From contig JAYKNF010000074.1 in NCBI GenBank assembly GCA_036172665.1, positions 1 to 64,000 of the forward strand: 64,000 bases of DNA, written 5' to 3'. The notes under the pieces were generated by a model, which worked only from the letters and a program-made list of their open reading frames with translations, was not told the DNA's origin and made no database searches. This document shows positions 1 through 12,492 of this stretch, piece after piece (within the stretch, counting starts at the first letter, position 1; every line of letters begins with the position of its first letter). Position numbers and translations under genes: made by a program. Source of the stretch: Prosopocoilus inquinatus (taxonomy: Eukaryota > Arthropoda > Insecta > Coleoptera > Lucanidae).

Positions 1-125
1 ACGTATTCGTCTTGTTCCTGTGATGTATCTAATCGATCCTTACTCATCTATCATATTATTTGACGTTTGGATGACCTCCAGTAACTCTGATGTGAGATAC
101 GAAATTATCGGACGCAGCAGAAGCT
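1..125 (+). repeat. Partial monomer at left edge
   Basis: These are monomer bases 25-149; the first 24 bases lie outside the window. It carries the CGTC substitution at bases 32-35 (normally AGCG), which abolishes the inner stem of the dyad element. The same variant opens HOR copies at 1914, 2659, 4149, 23519, 23817, 26350, 27989, 29628 and 31267, so the array clearly continues to the left. Confidence 0.95.
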
Positions 126-274
126 GGAAATAGTTTTAAATGAAACAACACGCATTAGCGTTGTTCCTGTGCTGTATCTAATCGATCCTTACTTATCTAT
201 CATGTTATTTGGCGTTTCGATGGACTCCAGTAACTCTGATGTGAGATACGACGTTCTCGGACGCAGCTGAAGCT
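126..274 (+). repeat. First complete satellite monomer (reference unit)
   Basis: This unit sets the monomer numbering used throughout: base 1 is the first G of GGAAATAG and base 149 is the T before the next GGAAATAG. Blocks in order are the GGAAATAG start, an A-rich stretch to about base 24, a dyad element at 19-40, TTCCTGTG around 39-46, ATCGAT at 56-61, CTTACT at 63-68, ATGTTATTT at 77-85, GGACTCCAGTA at 97-107 and GGACGCAGC at 134-142. This copy has variants C28, C47, T69, G87, C93 and T143. It belongs to family A and recurs as a near-exact match at 2063 and 2808, each the second monomer of a family A HOR copy. Confidence 0.95.
144..165. other. Dyad-symmetry element in each monomer (representative copy)
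   Basis: Monomer bases 19-40 form an interrupted inverted repeat. The outer arm AACAA (19-23) pairs with TTGTT (36-40), the inner arm CGC (26-28) pairs with GCG (33-35), the loop is ATTA (29-32), and a two-base CA bulge lies on the left side. Base 28 is C or T in roughly comparable numbers; T replaces one Watson-Crick pair with a possible G-U wobble in RNA. The right arm and the following TTCCTGTG are among the least variable parts of the monomer. This could be a hairpin in single-stranded DNA or transcript, or a site for a dimeric DNA-binding protein. The symmetry is visible; any role is inferred. Confidence 0.6.
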
Positions 275-1913
275 GGAAATAGTTTTAAATGAAACAACAC
301 GTATTATCGTTGTTTCTGTGATGTATCTAATCGATCCTTACTCATCTATCATGTTATTTGGCGTTTCGATGGACTCCAGTAGCTCTGATGTGAGATACGA
401 CGTTTTCGGACGCAGCAGAAGCTGGAAATAGTTTTAAATGAAACAACACGCATTAGCGTTGTTCCTGTGATGTATCTAAACGATCCTTACTTATCTAACA
501 TGTTATTTGACGTTTGGATGGACTCCAGTAAGTCTGATATGAGATACAAAGTTTTTGGACGCAGCAGGAGCTAGAAATAGTTTTAATCGAAACAACACGT
601 ATTAGCGTTGTTCCTGTGCTGTATCTAATCGATCCTTACTTATCTATCATGTTATTTGACGTTTCGATGCACTCCAGTAACTCTGATGTGAGATACGAAG
701 TTTTCGGACTCAGCAGAAGCTGGAAATAGTTTTAAACGAAACAACACGTATTAGCGTTGTTCCTGTGATGTATCTATTCGATCCTTACTCATCTATCATG
801 TTAATTGACGTTTGGATGGACTCCAGTAACTCTGATGTGAGATACAAAGTTTTTGAACGCAGCAGAAGCTGGAAATAGTTTTGAAAGAAACAACACGTAT
901 TAGCGTTGTTCCTGCGATGTATCTAATCGATCCTTACTTAGCTACTATGTTATTTGACGTTTCGATGGACTCCAGTAACTATAATGTGAGATACGAAATT
1001 TTCGGACGCAGCAGCAGCTGGAAATAGTTTTAAACGAAACAACACATATTAGCGTTGTTCCTGTGATGTAACTAATCGATCCTTACTCATCTATCATGTT
1101 GTTTGACGTTTGGACGGACTCCAGTAACTCTGATGAGAGATACGACGTTTCCGGACGCAGCAGAAGCTGGAAATAGTTTTAAACGAAACAACACGCATTA
1201 GCGTTGTTCCTGTGATGTATCTAATCGATCCTTACTCATCTAACATGTTATTTGGCGTTTCGATGGACTCCAGTAACTTTGATGTGAGATACGAAGTTCT
1301 CGGACGCAGCTGAAGCTGGAAATAGTTTTGAACGAAACAACACGTATTAGCGTTGTTCCTGTGATGTATCTAAACGATCCTTATTTATCTAACATGTTAT
1401 TTGAAGTTTGGATGGACTCCAGTAAGTCTGATGTGAGATACAAAGTTTTTGGACGCAGCAGGAGCTGGAAATAGTTTTAAACGAAACAACACGTATTAGC
1501 GTTGTTCCTGTGCTGTATCTAATCGATCCTTACTCATCTATCATGTTATTTGGCGTTTCGATGGACTCCAGTAGCTCTGATGTGAGATACGACGTTTTCG
1601 GACGCAGCAGAAGCTGGAAATAGTTTTTAACGAAACAACACGCATTAGCGTTGTTCCTGTGATGTATCTAAACGATCCTTACTTATCTAACATGTTATTT
1701 GTTGTTTGGATGGACTCCAGTAACTTTGATGTGAGATACGACGTTTTCGGACGCAGCAGATGCTGGAAATAGTTTTAAACGAAACAACACGTATTAGCGT
1801 TGTTCCTGTTATGTATCTAATCGATCCTTACTCATCTATCATGTTATTTGACGTTTGAATGGACTCCAGTAACTCTGATGTGAGATACAAAGTTCTCGGA
1901 CGCAGCAGAAGCT

Positions 1914-2658
1914 GGAAATAGTTTTGAACGAAACAACACGTATTCGTCTTGTTCCTGTGATGTATCTAATCGATCCTTACTCATCTATCATATTATTTGA
2001 CGTTTGGATGACCTCCAGTAACTCTGATGTGAGATACGAAATTATCGGACGCAGCAGAAGCTGGAAATAGTTTTAAATGAAACAACACGCATTAGCGTTG
2101 TTCCTGTGCTGTATCTAATCGATCCTTACTTATCTATCATGTTATTTGGCGTTTCGATGGACTCCAGTAACTCTGATGTGAGATACGACGTTCTCGGACG
2201 CAGCTGAAGCTGGAAATAGTTTTAAATGAAACAACACGTATTAGCGTTGTTTCTGTGATGTATCTAATCGATCCTTACTCATCTATCATGTTATTTGGCG
2301 TTTCGATGGACTCCAGTAGCTCTGATGTGAGATACGACGTTTTCGGACGCAGCAGAATCTGGAAATAGTTTTAAATGAAACAACACGCATTAGCGTTGTT
2401 CCTGTGATGTATCTAAACGATCCTTACTTATCTAACATGTTATTTGTTGTTTGGATGGACTCCAGTAACTTTGATGTGAGATACGACGTTTTCGGACGCA
2501 GCAGATGCTGGAAATAGTTTTAAACGAAACAACACGTATTAGCGTTGTTCCTGTTATGTATCTAATCGATCCTTACTCATCTATCATGTTATTTGACGTT
2601 TGAATGGACTCCAGTAACTCTGATGTGAGATACAAAGTTCTCGGACGCAGCAGAAGCT
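1914..2658 (+). repeat. Family A HOR copy b, shortened to 5 monomers
   Basis: The first three monomers repeat those of copy a almost exactly. The fourth passes directly into the TTGTTGTTTGG/GATGCT type, which is the twelfth monomer of copy a, and the fifth is the TTATGTATC type that closes the unit. Eight monomers are therefore absent relative to copy a, and the joint lies inside one monomer (2361-2509) with the 149-bp phase intact. Confidence 0.8.
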
Positions 2659-4148
2659 GGAAATAGTTTTGAACGAAACAACACGTATTCGTCTTGTTCC
2701 TGTGATGTATCTAATCGATCCTTACTCATCTATCATATTATTTGACGTTTGGATGACCTCCAGTAACTCTGATGTGAGATACGAAATTATCGGACGCAGC
2801 AGAAGCTGGAAATAGTTTTAAATGAAACAACACGCATTAGCGTTGTTCCTGTGCTGTATCTAATCGATCCTTACTTATCTATCATGTTATTTGGCGTTTC
2901 GATGGACTCCAGTAACTCTGATGTGAGATACGACGTTCTCGGACGCAGCTGAAGCTGGAAATAGTTTTAAATGAAACAACACGTATTAGCGTTGTTTCTG
3001 TGATGTATCTAATCGATCCTTACTCATCTATCATGTTATTTGGCGTTTCGATGGACTCCAGTAGCTCTGATGTGAGATACGACGTTTTCGGACGCAGCAG
3101 AAGCTGGAAATAGTTTTAAATGAAACAACACGCATTAGCGTTGTTCCTGTGATGTATCTAAACGATCCTTACTTATCTAACATGTTATTTGACGTTTGGA
3201 TGGACTCCAGTAAGTCTGATATGAGATACAAAGTTTTTGGACGCAGAAGGAGCTAGAAATAGTTTTGAACGAAACAACACGTATTAGCGTTGTTCCTGCG
3301 ATGTATCTAATCGATCCTTACTTAGCTACTATGTTATTTGACGTTTTGATGGACTCCAGTAACTATAATGTGAGATACGAAATTTTCGGACGCAGCAGCA
3401 GCTGGAAATAGTTTTAAACGAAACAACACATATTAGCGTTGTTCCTGTGATGTAACTAATCGATCCTTACTCATCTATCATGTTATTTGACGTTTGGACG
3501 GACTCCAGTAACTCTGATGAGAGATACGACGTTTTCGGACGCAGCAGAAGCTGGAAATAGTTTTAAACGAAACAACACGCATTAGTGTTGTTCCTGTGAT
3601 GTATCTAATCGATCCTTACTCATCTAACATGTTATTTGGCGTTTCGATGGACTCCAGTAACTTTGATGTGAGATACGAAGTTCTCGGACGCAGCTGAAGC
3701 TGGAAATAGTTTTGAACGAAACAACACGTATTAGCGTTGTTCCTGTGATGTATCTAAACGATCCTTATTTATCTAACATGTTATTTGAAGTTTGGATGGA
3801 CTCCAGTAAGTCTGATGTGAGATACAAAGTTTTTGGACGCAGCAGGAGCTGGAAATAGTTTTAAACGAAACAACACGTATTAGCGTTGTTCCTGTGATGT
3901 ATCTAATCGATCCTTACTTATCTAACATGTTATTTGTTGTTTGGATGGACTCCAGTAACTTTGATGTGAGATACGACGTTTTCGGACGCAGCAGATGCTG
4001 GAAATAGTTTTAAACGAAACAACACGTATTAGCGTTGTTCCTGTTATGTATCTAATCGATCCTTACTCATCTATCATGTTATTTGACGTTTGAATGGACT
4101 CCAGTAACTCTGATGTGAGATACAAAGTTCTCGGACGCAGCAGAAGCT
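2659..4148 (+). repeat. Family A HOR copy c, 10 monomers
   Basis: Monomers 1-4 follow copy a. After a GAAGGAGCTAG end near 3246 the array jumps to the monomer with CCTGCGATG and AGCTACTATG, skipping two monomers. A third is lost near 3850-3960, where copy a's eleventh and twelfth monomers appear merged into one. Three missing units account for the 13-to-10 difference. All joints keep the phase. Confidence 0.8.
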
Positions 4149-4446
4149 GGAAATAGTTTTGAACGAAACAACACGTATTCGTCTTGTTCCTGTGATGTAT
4201 CTAATCGATCCTTACTTATCTATCATGTTATTTGACGTTTGGATGGACACCAGTAACTCTGATGTGAGATACGAAATTATCGGACGCAGCAGAAGCTGGA
4301 AATAGTTTTAAATGAAACAACACGCATTAGCGTTGTTCCTGTGATGTATCTAATCGATCCTTACTCATCTATCATGTTATTTGACGTTTGGAAGGACTCC
4401 AGTAACTCTGAAGTGAGATACGAAGTTCTCGGACGCAGCTGAAGCT
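4149..4446 (+). repeat. Two-monomer link between family A HOR types
   Basis: A CGTC-variant monomer with GGATGGACACC and ATTATCGG is followed by one ending GAAGCTT instead of GAAGCTG. The same pair appears again at about 23817-24114, where it likewise precedes the CGTATT-to-CGCATT, ATATTATTT monomer. That places the blocks at 4.1 kb and 23.8 kb in one lineage. Confidence 0.75.
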
Positions 4447-6532
4447 TGAAATAGTTTTAAACGAAATAACACGCATTAGCGTTGTTCCTGTGATGTATCT
4501 AATCGATCCTTACTCATCTATCATATTATTTGACGTTTGGATGACCTCCAGTAACTCTGATGTGAGATACGAAATTATCGGACGCAGCAGAAGCTGGAAA
4601 TAGTTTTAAATGAAACAACACGCATTAGCGTTGTTAGTGTGATGTATCTAATCGATCCTTACTTATCTATCATGTTATTTGACGTTTCGATGGACTCTAG
4701 TAACTCTGATGTGAGATACGAAGTTTTTGGACGCAGCAGGAGCTAGAAATAGTTTTAATCGAAACAACACGTATTAGCGTTGTTCCTGTGCTGTATCTAA
4801 TCGATCCTTACTTATCTATCATGTTATTTGGCGTTTCGATGGACTCCAGTAACTCTGATGTGAGATACGACGTTCTCGGACGCAGCTGAAGCTGGAAATA
4901 GTTTTAAATGAAACAACACGTATTATCGTTGTTCCTGTGATGTATCTAATCGATCCTTACTCATGTATCATGTTATTTGGCGTTTCGATGGACTCCAGTA
5001 GCTCTGATGTCAGATACGACGTTTTCGGACGCAGCAGAATTTGGAAATAGTTTTAAATGAAACAACACGCATTAGCGTTGTTCCTGTGATGTATCTAAAC
5101 GATCCTTACTTATCTATCATGTTATTTGACGTTTCGATGCACTCCAGTAACTCTGATGTGAGATACGAAGTTCTCGGACGCAGCAGAAGCTGGAAATAGT
5201 TTTAAACGAAACAACACGTATTAGCGTTGTTCCTGTGATGTATCTATTCGATCCTTACTCATCTATCATGTTATTTGACGTTTGGATGGACTCCAGTAAC
5301 TATGATGTGAGATACAAAGTTTTTGAACGCAGCAGAAGCTGGAAATAGTTTTAAACGAAACAACACGTATTAGCGTTGTTCCTGTGCTGTATCTAATCGA
5401 TCCTTACTCATCTAACATGTTATTTGGCGTTTCGATGGACTCCAGTAACTTTGATGTGAGATACGAAGTTCTCGGACGCAGCTGAAGCTGGAAATAGTTT
5501 TGAACGAAACAACACGTATTAGCGTTGTTCCTGTGATGTATCTAATGGATCCTTACTTAGCTACTATGTTATTTGACGTTTCGATGGACTCCAGTAACTA
5601 TAATGTGAGATACGAAATTTTCGGACGCAGCAGCAGCTGGAAATAGTTTTAAACGAAACAACACATATTAGCGTTGTTCCTGTGATGTAACTAATCGATC
5701 CTTACTCATCTATCATGTTATTTGACGTTTGGACGGACTCCAGTAACTCTGATGAGAGATATGACGTTTTCGGATGCAGCAGAAGCTGGAAATAGTTTTA
5801 AACGAAACAACACGCATTAGCGTTGTTCCTGTGATGTATCTAATCGATCCTTACTCATCTAACATGTTATTTGGCGTTTCGATGGACTCCAGTAACTTTG
5901 ATGTGAGATACGAAGTTCTCGGACGCAGCTGAAGCTGGAAATAGTTTTGAACGAAACAACACGTATTAGCGTTGTTCCTGTGATGTATCTAAACGATCCT
6001 TATTTATCTAACATGTTACTTGAAGTTTGGATGGACTCCAGTAAGTCTGATGTGAGATACAAAGTTTTTGGACGCAGCAGGAGCTGGAAATAGTTTTAAA
6101 CGAAACAACACGTATTAGCGTTGTTCCTGTGCTGTATCTAATCGATCCTTACTCATCTATCATGTTATTTAGCGTTTCGATGGACTCCAGTAGCTCTGAT
6201 GTGAGATACGACGTTTTCGGACGCAGCAGAAGCTGGAAATAGTTTTAAACGAAACAACACGCATTAGCGTTGTTCCTGTGATGTATCTAATCGATCCTTA
6301 CTCATCTATCATGTTATTTGACGTTTGGATGGACTCCAGTAAGTCTGATGTGAGATACAAAGTTTTTGGACGCAGCAGGAGCTGGAAATAGTTTTAAACG
6401 AAACAACACGCATTAGCGTTGTTCCTGTGATGTATCTAATCGATCCTTACTCATCTATCATGTTATTTGACGTTTGGATGGGCTCCAGTAACTCTGAAGT
6501 GAGATACGAAGTTCTCGGACGCAGCTGAAGCT
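4447..6532 (+). repeat. Family A 14-monomer HOR, copy 1 (2086 bp)
   Basis: The unit starts with TTGAAATAG (base 1 G to T) and a CGAAATAACACG variant, and it ends with the next GAAGCTT joint at 6527-6532. The first monomers (ATATTATTT/GGATGACC, then GACTCTAG, then GTGCTG/GGCGTTTCG) match copy 2. The middle differs: here it continues with CGTATTATCG and CATGTATC monomers. Two unusual substitutions stand out: GGATCC replaces CGATCC near 5549, creating a BamHI site, and GGATGCAGC replaces GGACGCAGC near 5772. Confidence 0.8.
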
Positions 6533-8618
6533 TGAAATAGTTTTAAACGAAATAACACGCATTAGCGTTGTTCCTGTGATGTATCTAATCGATCCTTACT
6601 CATCTATCATATTATTTGACGTTTGGATGACCTCCAGTAACTCTGATGTGAGATACGAAATTATCGGACGCAGCAGAAGCTGGAAATAGTTTTAAATGAA
6701 ACAACACGCATTAGCGTTGTTCCTGTGATGTATCTAATCGATCCTTACTTATCTATCATGTTATTTGACGTTTCGATGGACTCTAGTAACTCTGATGTGA
6801 GATACGAAGTTTTTGGACGCAGCAGGAGCTAGAAATAGTTTTAATCGAAACAACACGTATTAGCGTTGTTCCTGTGCTGTATCTAATCGATCCTTACTTA
6901 TCTATCATGTTATTTGGCGTTTCGATGGACTCCAGTAACTCTGATGTGAGATACGACGTTTTCGGACGCAGCAGAAGCTGGAAATAGTTTTAAACGAAAC
7001 AACACGCATTAGCGTTGTTCCTGTGATGTATCTAATCGATCCTTACTCATCTATCATGTTATTTGACGTTTGGATGGACTCCAGTAAGTCTGATGTGAGA
7101 TACAAAGTTTTTGGACGCAGCAGGAGCTGGAAATAGTTTTAAACGAAACAACACGTATTAGCGTTGTTCCTGTGCTGTATCTAATCGATCCTTACTTATC
7201 TATCATGTTATTTGACGTTTCGATGCACTCCAGTAACTCTGATGTGAGATACGACGTTTTCGGACGCAGCAGAAGCTGGAAATAGTTTTAAACGAAACAA
7301 CACGTATTAGCGTTGTTCCTGGGATGTATCTAATCGATCCTTACTCATCTATCATGTTATTTGACGTTTGGATGGACTCCAGTAACTCTGATGTGAGATA
7401 CAAAGTTTTTGGACGCAGCAGAAGCTGGAAATAGTTTAGAACGAAAAAACACGTATTAGCGTTGTTCCTGTGATGTATCTAATCGATCCTTACTTAGCTA
7501 CTATGTTATTTGACGTTTCGATGGACTCCAGTAACTATAATGTGAGATACGAAATTTTCGGACGCAGCAGCAGCTGGAAATAGTTTTAAACGAAACAACA
7601 CATATTAGCGTTGTTCCTGTGATGTAACTAATCGATCCTTACTCATCTATCATGTTATTTGACGTTTGGACGGACTCCAGTAACTCTGATGAGAGATACG
7701 ACGTTTTCGGACGCAGCAGAAGCTGGAAATAGTTTTAAACGAAACAACACGCATTAGCGTTGTTGCTGTGATGTATCTAATCGATCCTTACTCATCTATC
7801 ATGTTATTTGTCGTTTCGATGGACTCCAGTAGCTCTGATGTGAGATACGACGTTTTCGGACGCAGCAGAAGCTGGAAATAGTTTTAAACGAAACAACACG
7901 CATTAGCGTTGTTCCTGTGATGTATCTAATCGATCCTTACTCATCTAACATGTTATTTGGCGTTTCGATGGACTCCAGTAACTTTGATGTGAGATACGAA
8001 GTTCTCGGACGCAGCTGAAGCTGGAAATAGTTTTAAATGAAACAACACGTATTAGCGTTGTTCCTGTGATGTATCTAATCGATCCTTACTCATCTATCAT
8101 GTTATTTGGCGTTTCGATGGACTCCAGTAGCTCTGATGTGAGATACGAAGTTTTTGGACGCAGCAGGAGCTGGAAATAGTTTTAAACGAAACAACACGTA
8201 TTAGCGTTGTTCCTGTGATGTATCTAAACGATCCTTATTTATCTAACATGTTATTTGAAGTTTGGATGGACTCCAGTAAGTCTGATGTGAGATACAAAGT
8301 TTTTGGACGCAGCAGGAGCTGGAAATAGTTTTAAACGAAACAACACGTATTAGCGTTGTTCCTGTGATGTATCTAATCGATCCTTACTTATCTAACATGT
8401 TATTTGTTGTTTGGATGGACTCCAGTAACTTTGATGTGAGATACGACGTTTTCGGACGCAGCAGATGCTGGAAATAGTTTTAAACGAAACAACACGTATT
8501 AGCGTTGTTCCTGTTATGTATCTAATCGATTCTTACTTATCTATCATGTTATTTGACGTTTGGATGGACTCCAGTAACTCTGAAGTGAGATACGAAGTTC
8601 TCGGACGCAGCTGAAGCT
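6533..8618 (+). repeat. Family A 14-monomer HOR, copy 2 (2086 bp)
   Basis: Same start, end and length as the preceding copy. From the fourth monomer it carries different members (taaG109 types, a GCACTCC type, CCTGGGATG near 7320, and an AGAACGAAAAAACACG monomer). The AGCTACTATG monomer at 7498 is 13 rather than 14 monomers from its counterpart at 5561. The two copies are therefore equal in total length but rearranged inside, with compensating gains and losses. Confidence 0.75.
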
Positions 8619-9810
8619 TGAAATAGTTTTAAACGAAATAACACGCATTAGCGTTGTTCCTGTGATGTATCTAATCGATCCTTACTCATCTATCATATTA
8701 TTTGACGTTTGGATGACCTCCAGTAACTCTGATGTGAGATACGAAATTATCGGACGCAGCAGAAGCTGGAAATAGTTTTAAATGAAACAACACGCATTAG
8801 CGTTGTTCCTGTGATGTATCTAATCGATCCTTACTTATCTATCATGTTATTTGACGTTTCGATGGACTCTAGTAACTCTGATGTGAGATACGAAGTTTTT
8901 GGACGCAGCAGGAGCTAGAAATAGTTTTAATCGAAACAACACGTATTAGCGTTGTTCCTGTGCTGTATCTAATCGATCCTTACTTATCTATCATGTTATT
9001 TGGCGTTTCGATGGACTCCAGTAACTCTGATGTGAGATACGACGTTCTCGGACGCAGCTGAAGCTGGAAATAGTTTTAAACGAAACAACACGCATTAGCG
9101 TTGTTCCTGTGATGTATCTAATCGATCCTTACTCATCTAACATGTTATTTGGCGTTTCGATGGACTCCAGTACCTTTGATGTGAGATACGAAGTTCTCGG
9201 ACGCAGCTGAAGCTGGAAATAGTTTTAAATGAAACAACACGTATTAGCGTTGTTCCTGTGATGTATCTAATCGATCCTTACTCATCTATCATGTTATTTG
9301 GCGTTTCGATGGACTCCAGTAGCTCTGATGTGAGATACGAAGTTTTTGGACGCAGCAGGAGCTGGAAATAGTTTTAAACGAAACAACAAGTATTAGCGTT
9401 GTTCCTGTGATGTATCTAATCGATCCTTACTCATCTATCATGTTATTTGACGTTTGGATGGGCTCCAGTAACTCTGAAGTGAGATACGAAGTTCTCGGAC
9501 GCAGCTGAAGCTGGAAATAGTTTTAAACGAAACAACACGCATTAGCGTTGTTCCTGTGATTTATCTAATCGATCCTTACTCATCTATCATGTTATTTGAC
9601 GTTTGGATGGACTCCAGTAACTCTGATGTGAGATACGAAGTTCTCGGACGCAGCTGAAGCTGGAAATAGTTTTAAAGGAAACAACACGTATTAGCGTTGT
9701 TCCTGTGATGTATCTAATCGATCCTTACTCATCTATCATGTTATTTGGCGTTTCGATGGACTCCAGTAGCTCTGATGTGAGATACGACGTTTTCGGACGC
9801 AGCAGAAGCT
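8619..9810 (+). repeat. Family A 14-monomer HOR, copy 3, first 8 monomers
   Basis: It begins with the GAAGCTT/TTGAAATAG joint and the ATATTATTT, GACTCTAG and GTGCTG monomers in order, as in the two copies before it. It then passes through GGATGGGCTCC and CTGAAGTGAG monomers before family B starts with the CTAATATGAG monomer at 9811. Unit length cannot be closed because family B interrupts it. Confidence 0.75.
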
Positions 9811-12492
9811 GGAAATAGTTTTAAACGAAACAACACGCATTATCGTTGTTCCTGTGATGTATCTAATCGATACTTACTCATCTATCATGTTATTTGGCGT
9901 TTCGATGGACTCCAGTAACTCTAATATGAGAAACGAAATTTTCGGACGCAGCAGAAGCTGGAAATAGTTTTAAACGAAACAACACGCATTAGCGTTGTTC
10001 CTGTGATGTATCTAATCGATCCTTACTCATCTATCATTTTATTTGACGTTTGGATGGACTCCAGTAAGTCTGATGTGAGATACAAAGTTTTTGGACGCAG
10101 CAGGAGCTAGAAATAGTTTTAAACGAAACAACACGTATTAGCGTTGTTCCTGTGCTGTATCTAATCGATCCTTACTCATCTATCATCTTATTTGGGGTTT
10201 CGATGGACTCCAGTAGCTCTGATGTGAGATACGACGTTTTCGGACGCAGCAGAAGCTGGAAATAGTTTTAAACGAAACAACACGCATTAGCGTTGTTCCT
10301 GTGATGTATCTAATCGATACTTACTCATCTATCATGTTATTTGACGTTTCGATGGACTCCAGTAACTCTAATGTGAGAAACGAAATTTTCGGACGCAGCA
10401 GAAGCTGGAAATAGTTTTAAACGAAACAACACGCATTAGCGTTGTTCCTGTGATGTATCTAATCGATCCTTACTCATCTATCATGTTATTTGACGTTTGG
10501 ATGGACTCCAGTAAGTCTGATGTGAGATACAAAGTTTTTGGACGCAGCAGGAGCTGGAAATAGTTTTAAACGAAACAACACGTATTAGCGTTGTTCCTGT
10601 GCTGTATCTAATCGATCCTTACTTATCTATCATGTTATTTGACGTTTCGATGCACTCCAGTAACTCTGATGTGAGATACGACGTTTTCGGACGCAGCAGA
10701 AGCTGGAAATAGTTTTAAACGAAACAACACGTATTAGCGTTGTTCCTGGGATGTATCTAATCGATCCTTACTCATCTATCATGTTATTTGACGTTTGGAT
10801 GGACTCCAGTAACTCTGATGTGAGATACAAAGTTTTTGGACGCAGCAGAAGCTGGAAATAGTTTAGAACGAAAAAACACGTATTAGCGTTGTTCCTGTGA
10901 TGTATCTAATCGATCCTTACTTAGCTACTATGTTATTTGACGTTTCGATGGACTCCAGTAACTCTAATGTGAGATACGAAATTTTCGGACGCAGCAGCAG
11001 CTGGAAATAGTTTTAAACGAAACAACACATATTAGCGTTGTTCCTGTGATGTAACTAATCGATCCTTACTCATCTATCATGTTATTTGACGTTTGGACGG
11101 ACTCCAGTAACTCTGATGAGAGATACGACGTTTTCGGACGCAGCAGAAGCTGGAAATAGTTTTAAACGAAACAACACGCATTAGCGTTGTTCCTGTGATG
11201 TATCTAATCGATCCTTACTCATCTAACATGTTATTTGGCGTTTCGATGGACTCCAGTAACTTTGATGTGAGATGCGAAGTTCTCGGACGCAGCTGAAGCT
11301 GGAAATAGTTTTGAACGAAACAACACGCATTAGCGTTGTTCCTGTGATGTATCTAAACGATCCTTACTTATCTAACATGTTATTTGAAGTTTGGATGGAC
11401 TCCAGTAAGTCTGATGTGAGATACAAAGTTTTTGGACGCAGCAGGAGCTGGAAATAGTTTTAAACGAAACAACACGTATTAGCGTTGTTCCTGTGCTGTA
11501 TCTAATCGATCCTTACTCATCTATCATGTTATTTGTCGTTTCGATGGACTCCAGTAGCTCTGATGTGAGATACGACGTTTTCGGACGCAGCAGAAGCTGG
11601 AAATAGTTTTAAACGAAACAACACGCATTAGCGTTGTTCCTGTGATGTATCTAATCGATCCTTACTCATCTAACATGTTATTTGGCGTTTCGATGGACTC
11701 CAGTAACTCTAATGTGAGAAACGAAATTTTCGGACGCAGCAGAAGCTGGAAATAGTTTTAAACGAAACAACACGCATTAGCGTTGTTCCTGTGATGTATC
11801 TAATCGATCCTTACTCATCTATCATGTTATTTGACGTTTGGATGGACTCCAGTAAGTCTGATGTGAGATACAAAGTTTTTGGACGCAGCAGGAGCTGGAA
11901 ATAGTTTTAAACGAAACAACACGTATTAGCGTTGTTCCTGTGCTGTATCTAATCGATCCTTACTTATCTATCATGTTATTTGACGTTTCGATGCACTCCA
12001 GTAACTCTGATGTGAGATACGACGTTCTCGGACGCAGCTGAAGCTGGAAATAGTTTTGAACGAAACAACACGCATTAGCGTTGTTCCTGTGATGTATCTA
12101 ATCGATACTTACTCATCTATCATGTTACTTGACGTTTCGATGGACTCCAGTAACTCTAATGTGAGAAACGAAATTTTCGGACGCAGCAGAAGCTGGAAAT
12201 AGTTTTAAACGAAACAACACGCATTAACGTTGTTCCTGTGATGTATCTAATCGATCCTTACTCATCTATCATGTTATTTGACGTTTGGATGGACTCCAGT
12301 AAGTCTGATGTGAGATACAAAGTTTTTGGACGCAGCAGGAGCTGGAAATAGTTTTAAACGAAACAACACGTATTAGCGTTGTTCCTGTGCTGTATCTAAT
12401 CGATCCTTACTTATCTATCATGTTATTTGACGTTTCGATGCACTCCAGTAACTCTGATGTGAGATACGACGTTTTCGGACGCAGCAGAAGCT
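9811..12492 (+). repeat. Family B HOR copy H0, 18 monomers (2682 bp)
   Basis: It opens with a GGCGTTTCG/CTAATATGAG/GAAACG monomer and matches the first part of the next copy at an offset of 2682 bp, for example the GATGCG variant at 11272 against 13954. It contains a CATCTTATTTGGGG monomer near 10180, two CCTGGGATG monomers 12 monomers apart counting the boundary one, and an AGAACGAAAAAACACG monomer. It is cut short where copy H1 continues, and the crossover lies in the hybrid monomer at 12493. Confidence 0.85.

Larger units (their letters stand above)
1..1913 (+). repeat. Family A HOR copy a (13 monomers)
   Basis: It opens with the CGTC-variant monomer (cut by the window edge) and runs to the next such monomer at 1914, a 13-monomer (1937-bp) spacing. 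Diagnostic members are a GGATGACC monomer with ATTATCGG, the AGCTACTATG monomer near 935 with its following GTAACTAATC monomer, a GAAGTTTGG monomer near 1390, a TTGTTGTTTGG/GATGCT monomer near 1700, and a TTATGTATC/GAATGGACT monomer just before 1914. It is the longest of three copies in this stretch and the template against which copies b and c look shortened. Confidence 0.85.

Noticed and set aside
56..62. ATCGAT/GATC sites as a regulatory or methylation motif
   Set aside because: They recur only because the monomer recurs. They are useful as restriction markers, but nothing indicates regulation.
5545..5553. BamHI site from the TAATGGATCC variant
   Set aside because: A single substitution (CGATCC to GGATCC) in one monomer; noted as a marker, not a functional site.
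11272..11457. 61-codon open frame, with near-identical copies at 13954, 15742, 18722 and 20510, and a 71-codon one at 43994
   Set aside because: Each is a read-through of about 1.25-1.45 satellite monomers. The first five start at an ATG created by a GATAC-to-GATGC variant, and all end at the TAG inside GGAAATAG. The 149-bp unit is not a multiple of three, there is no codon signature, and the copies recur only because the HOR does.
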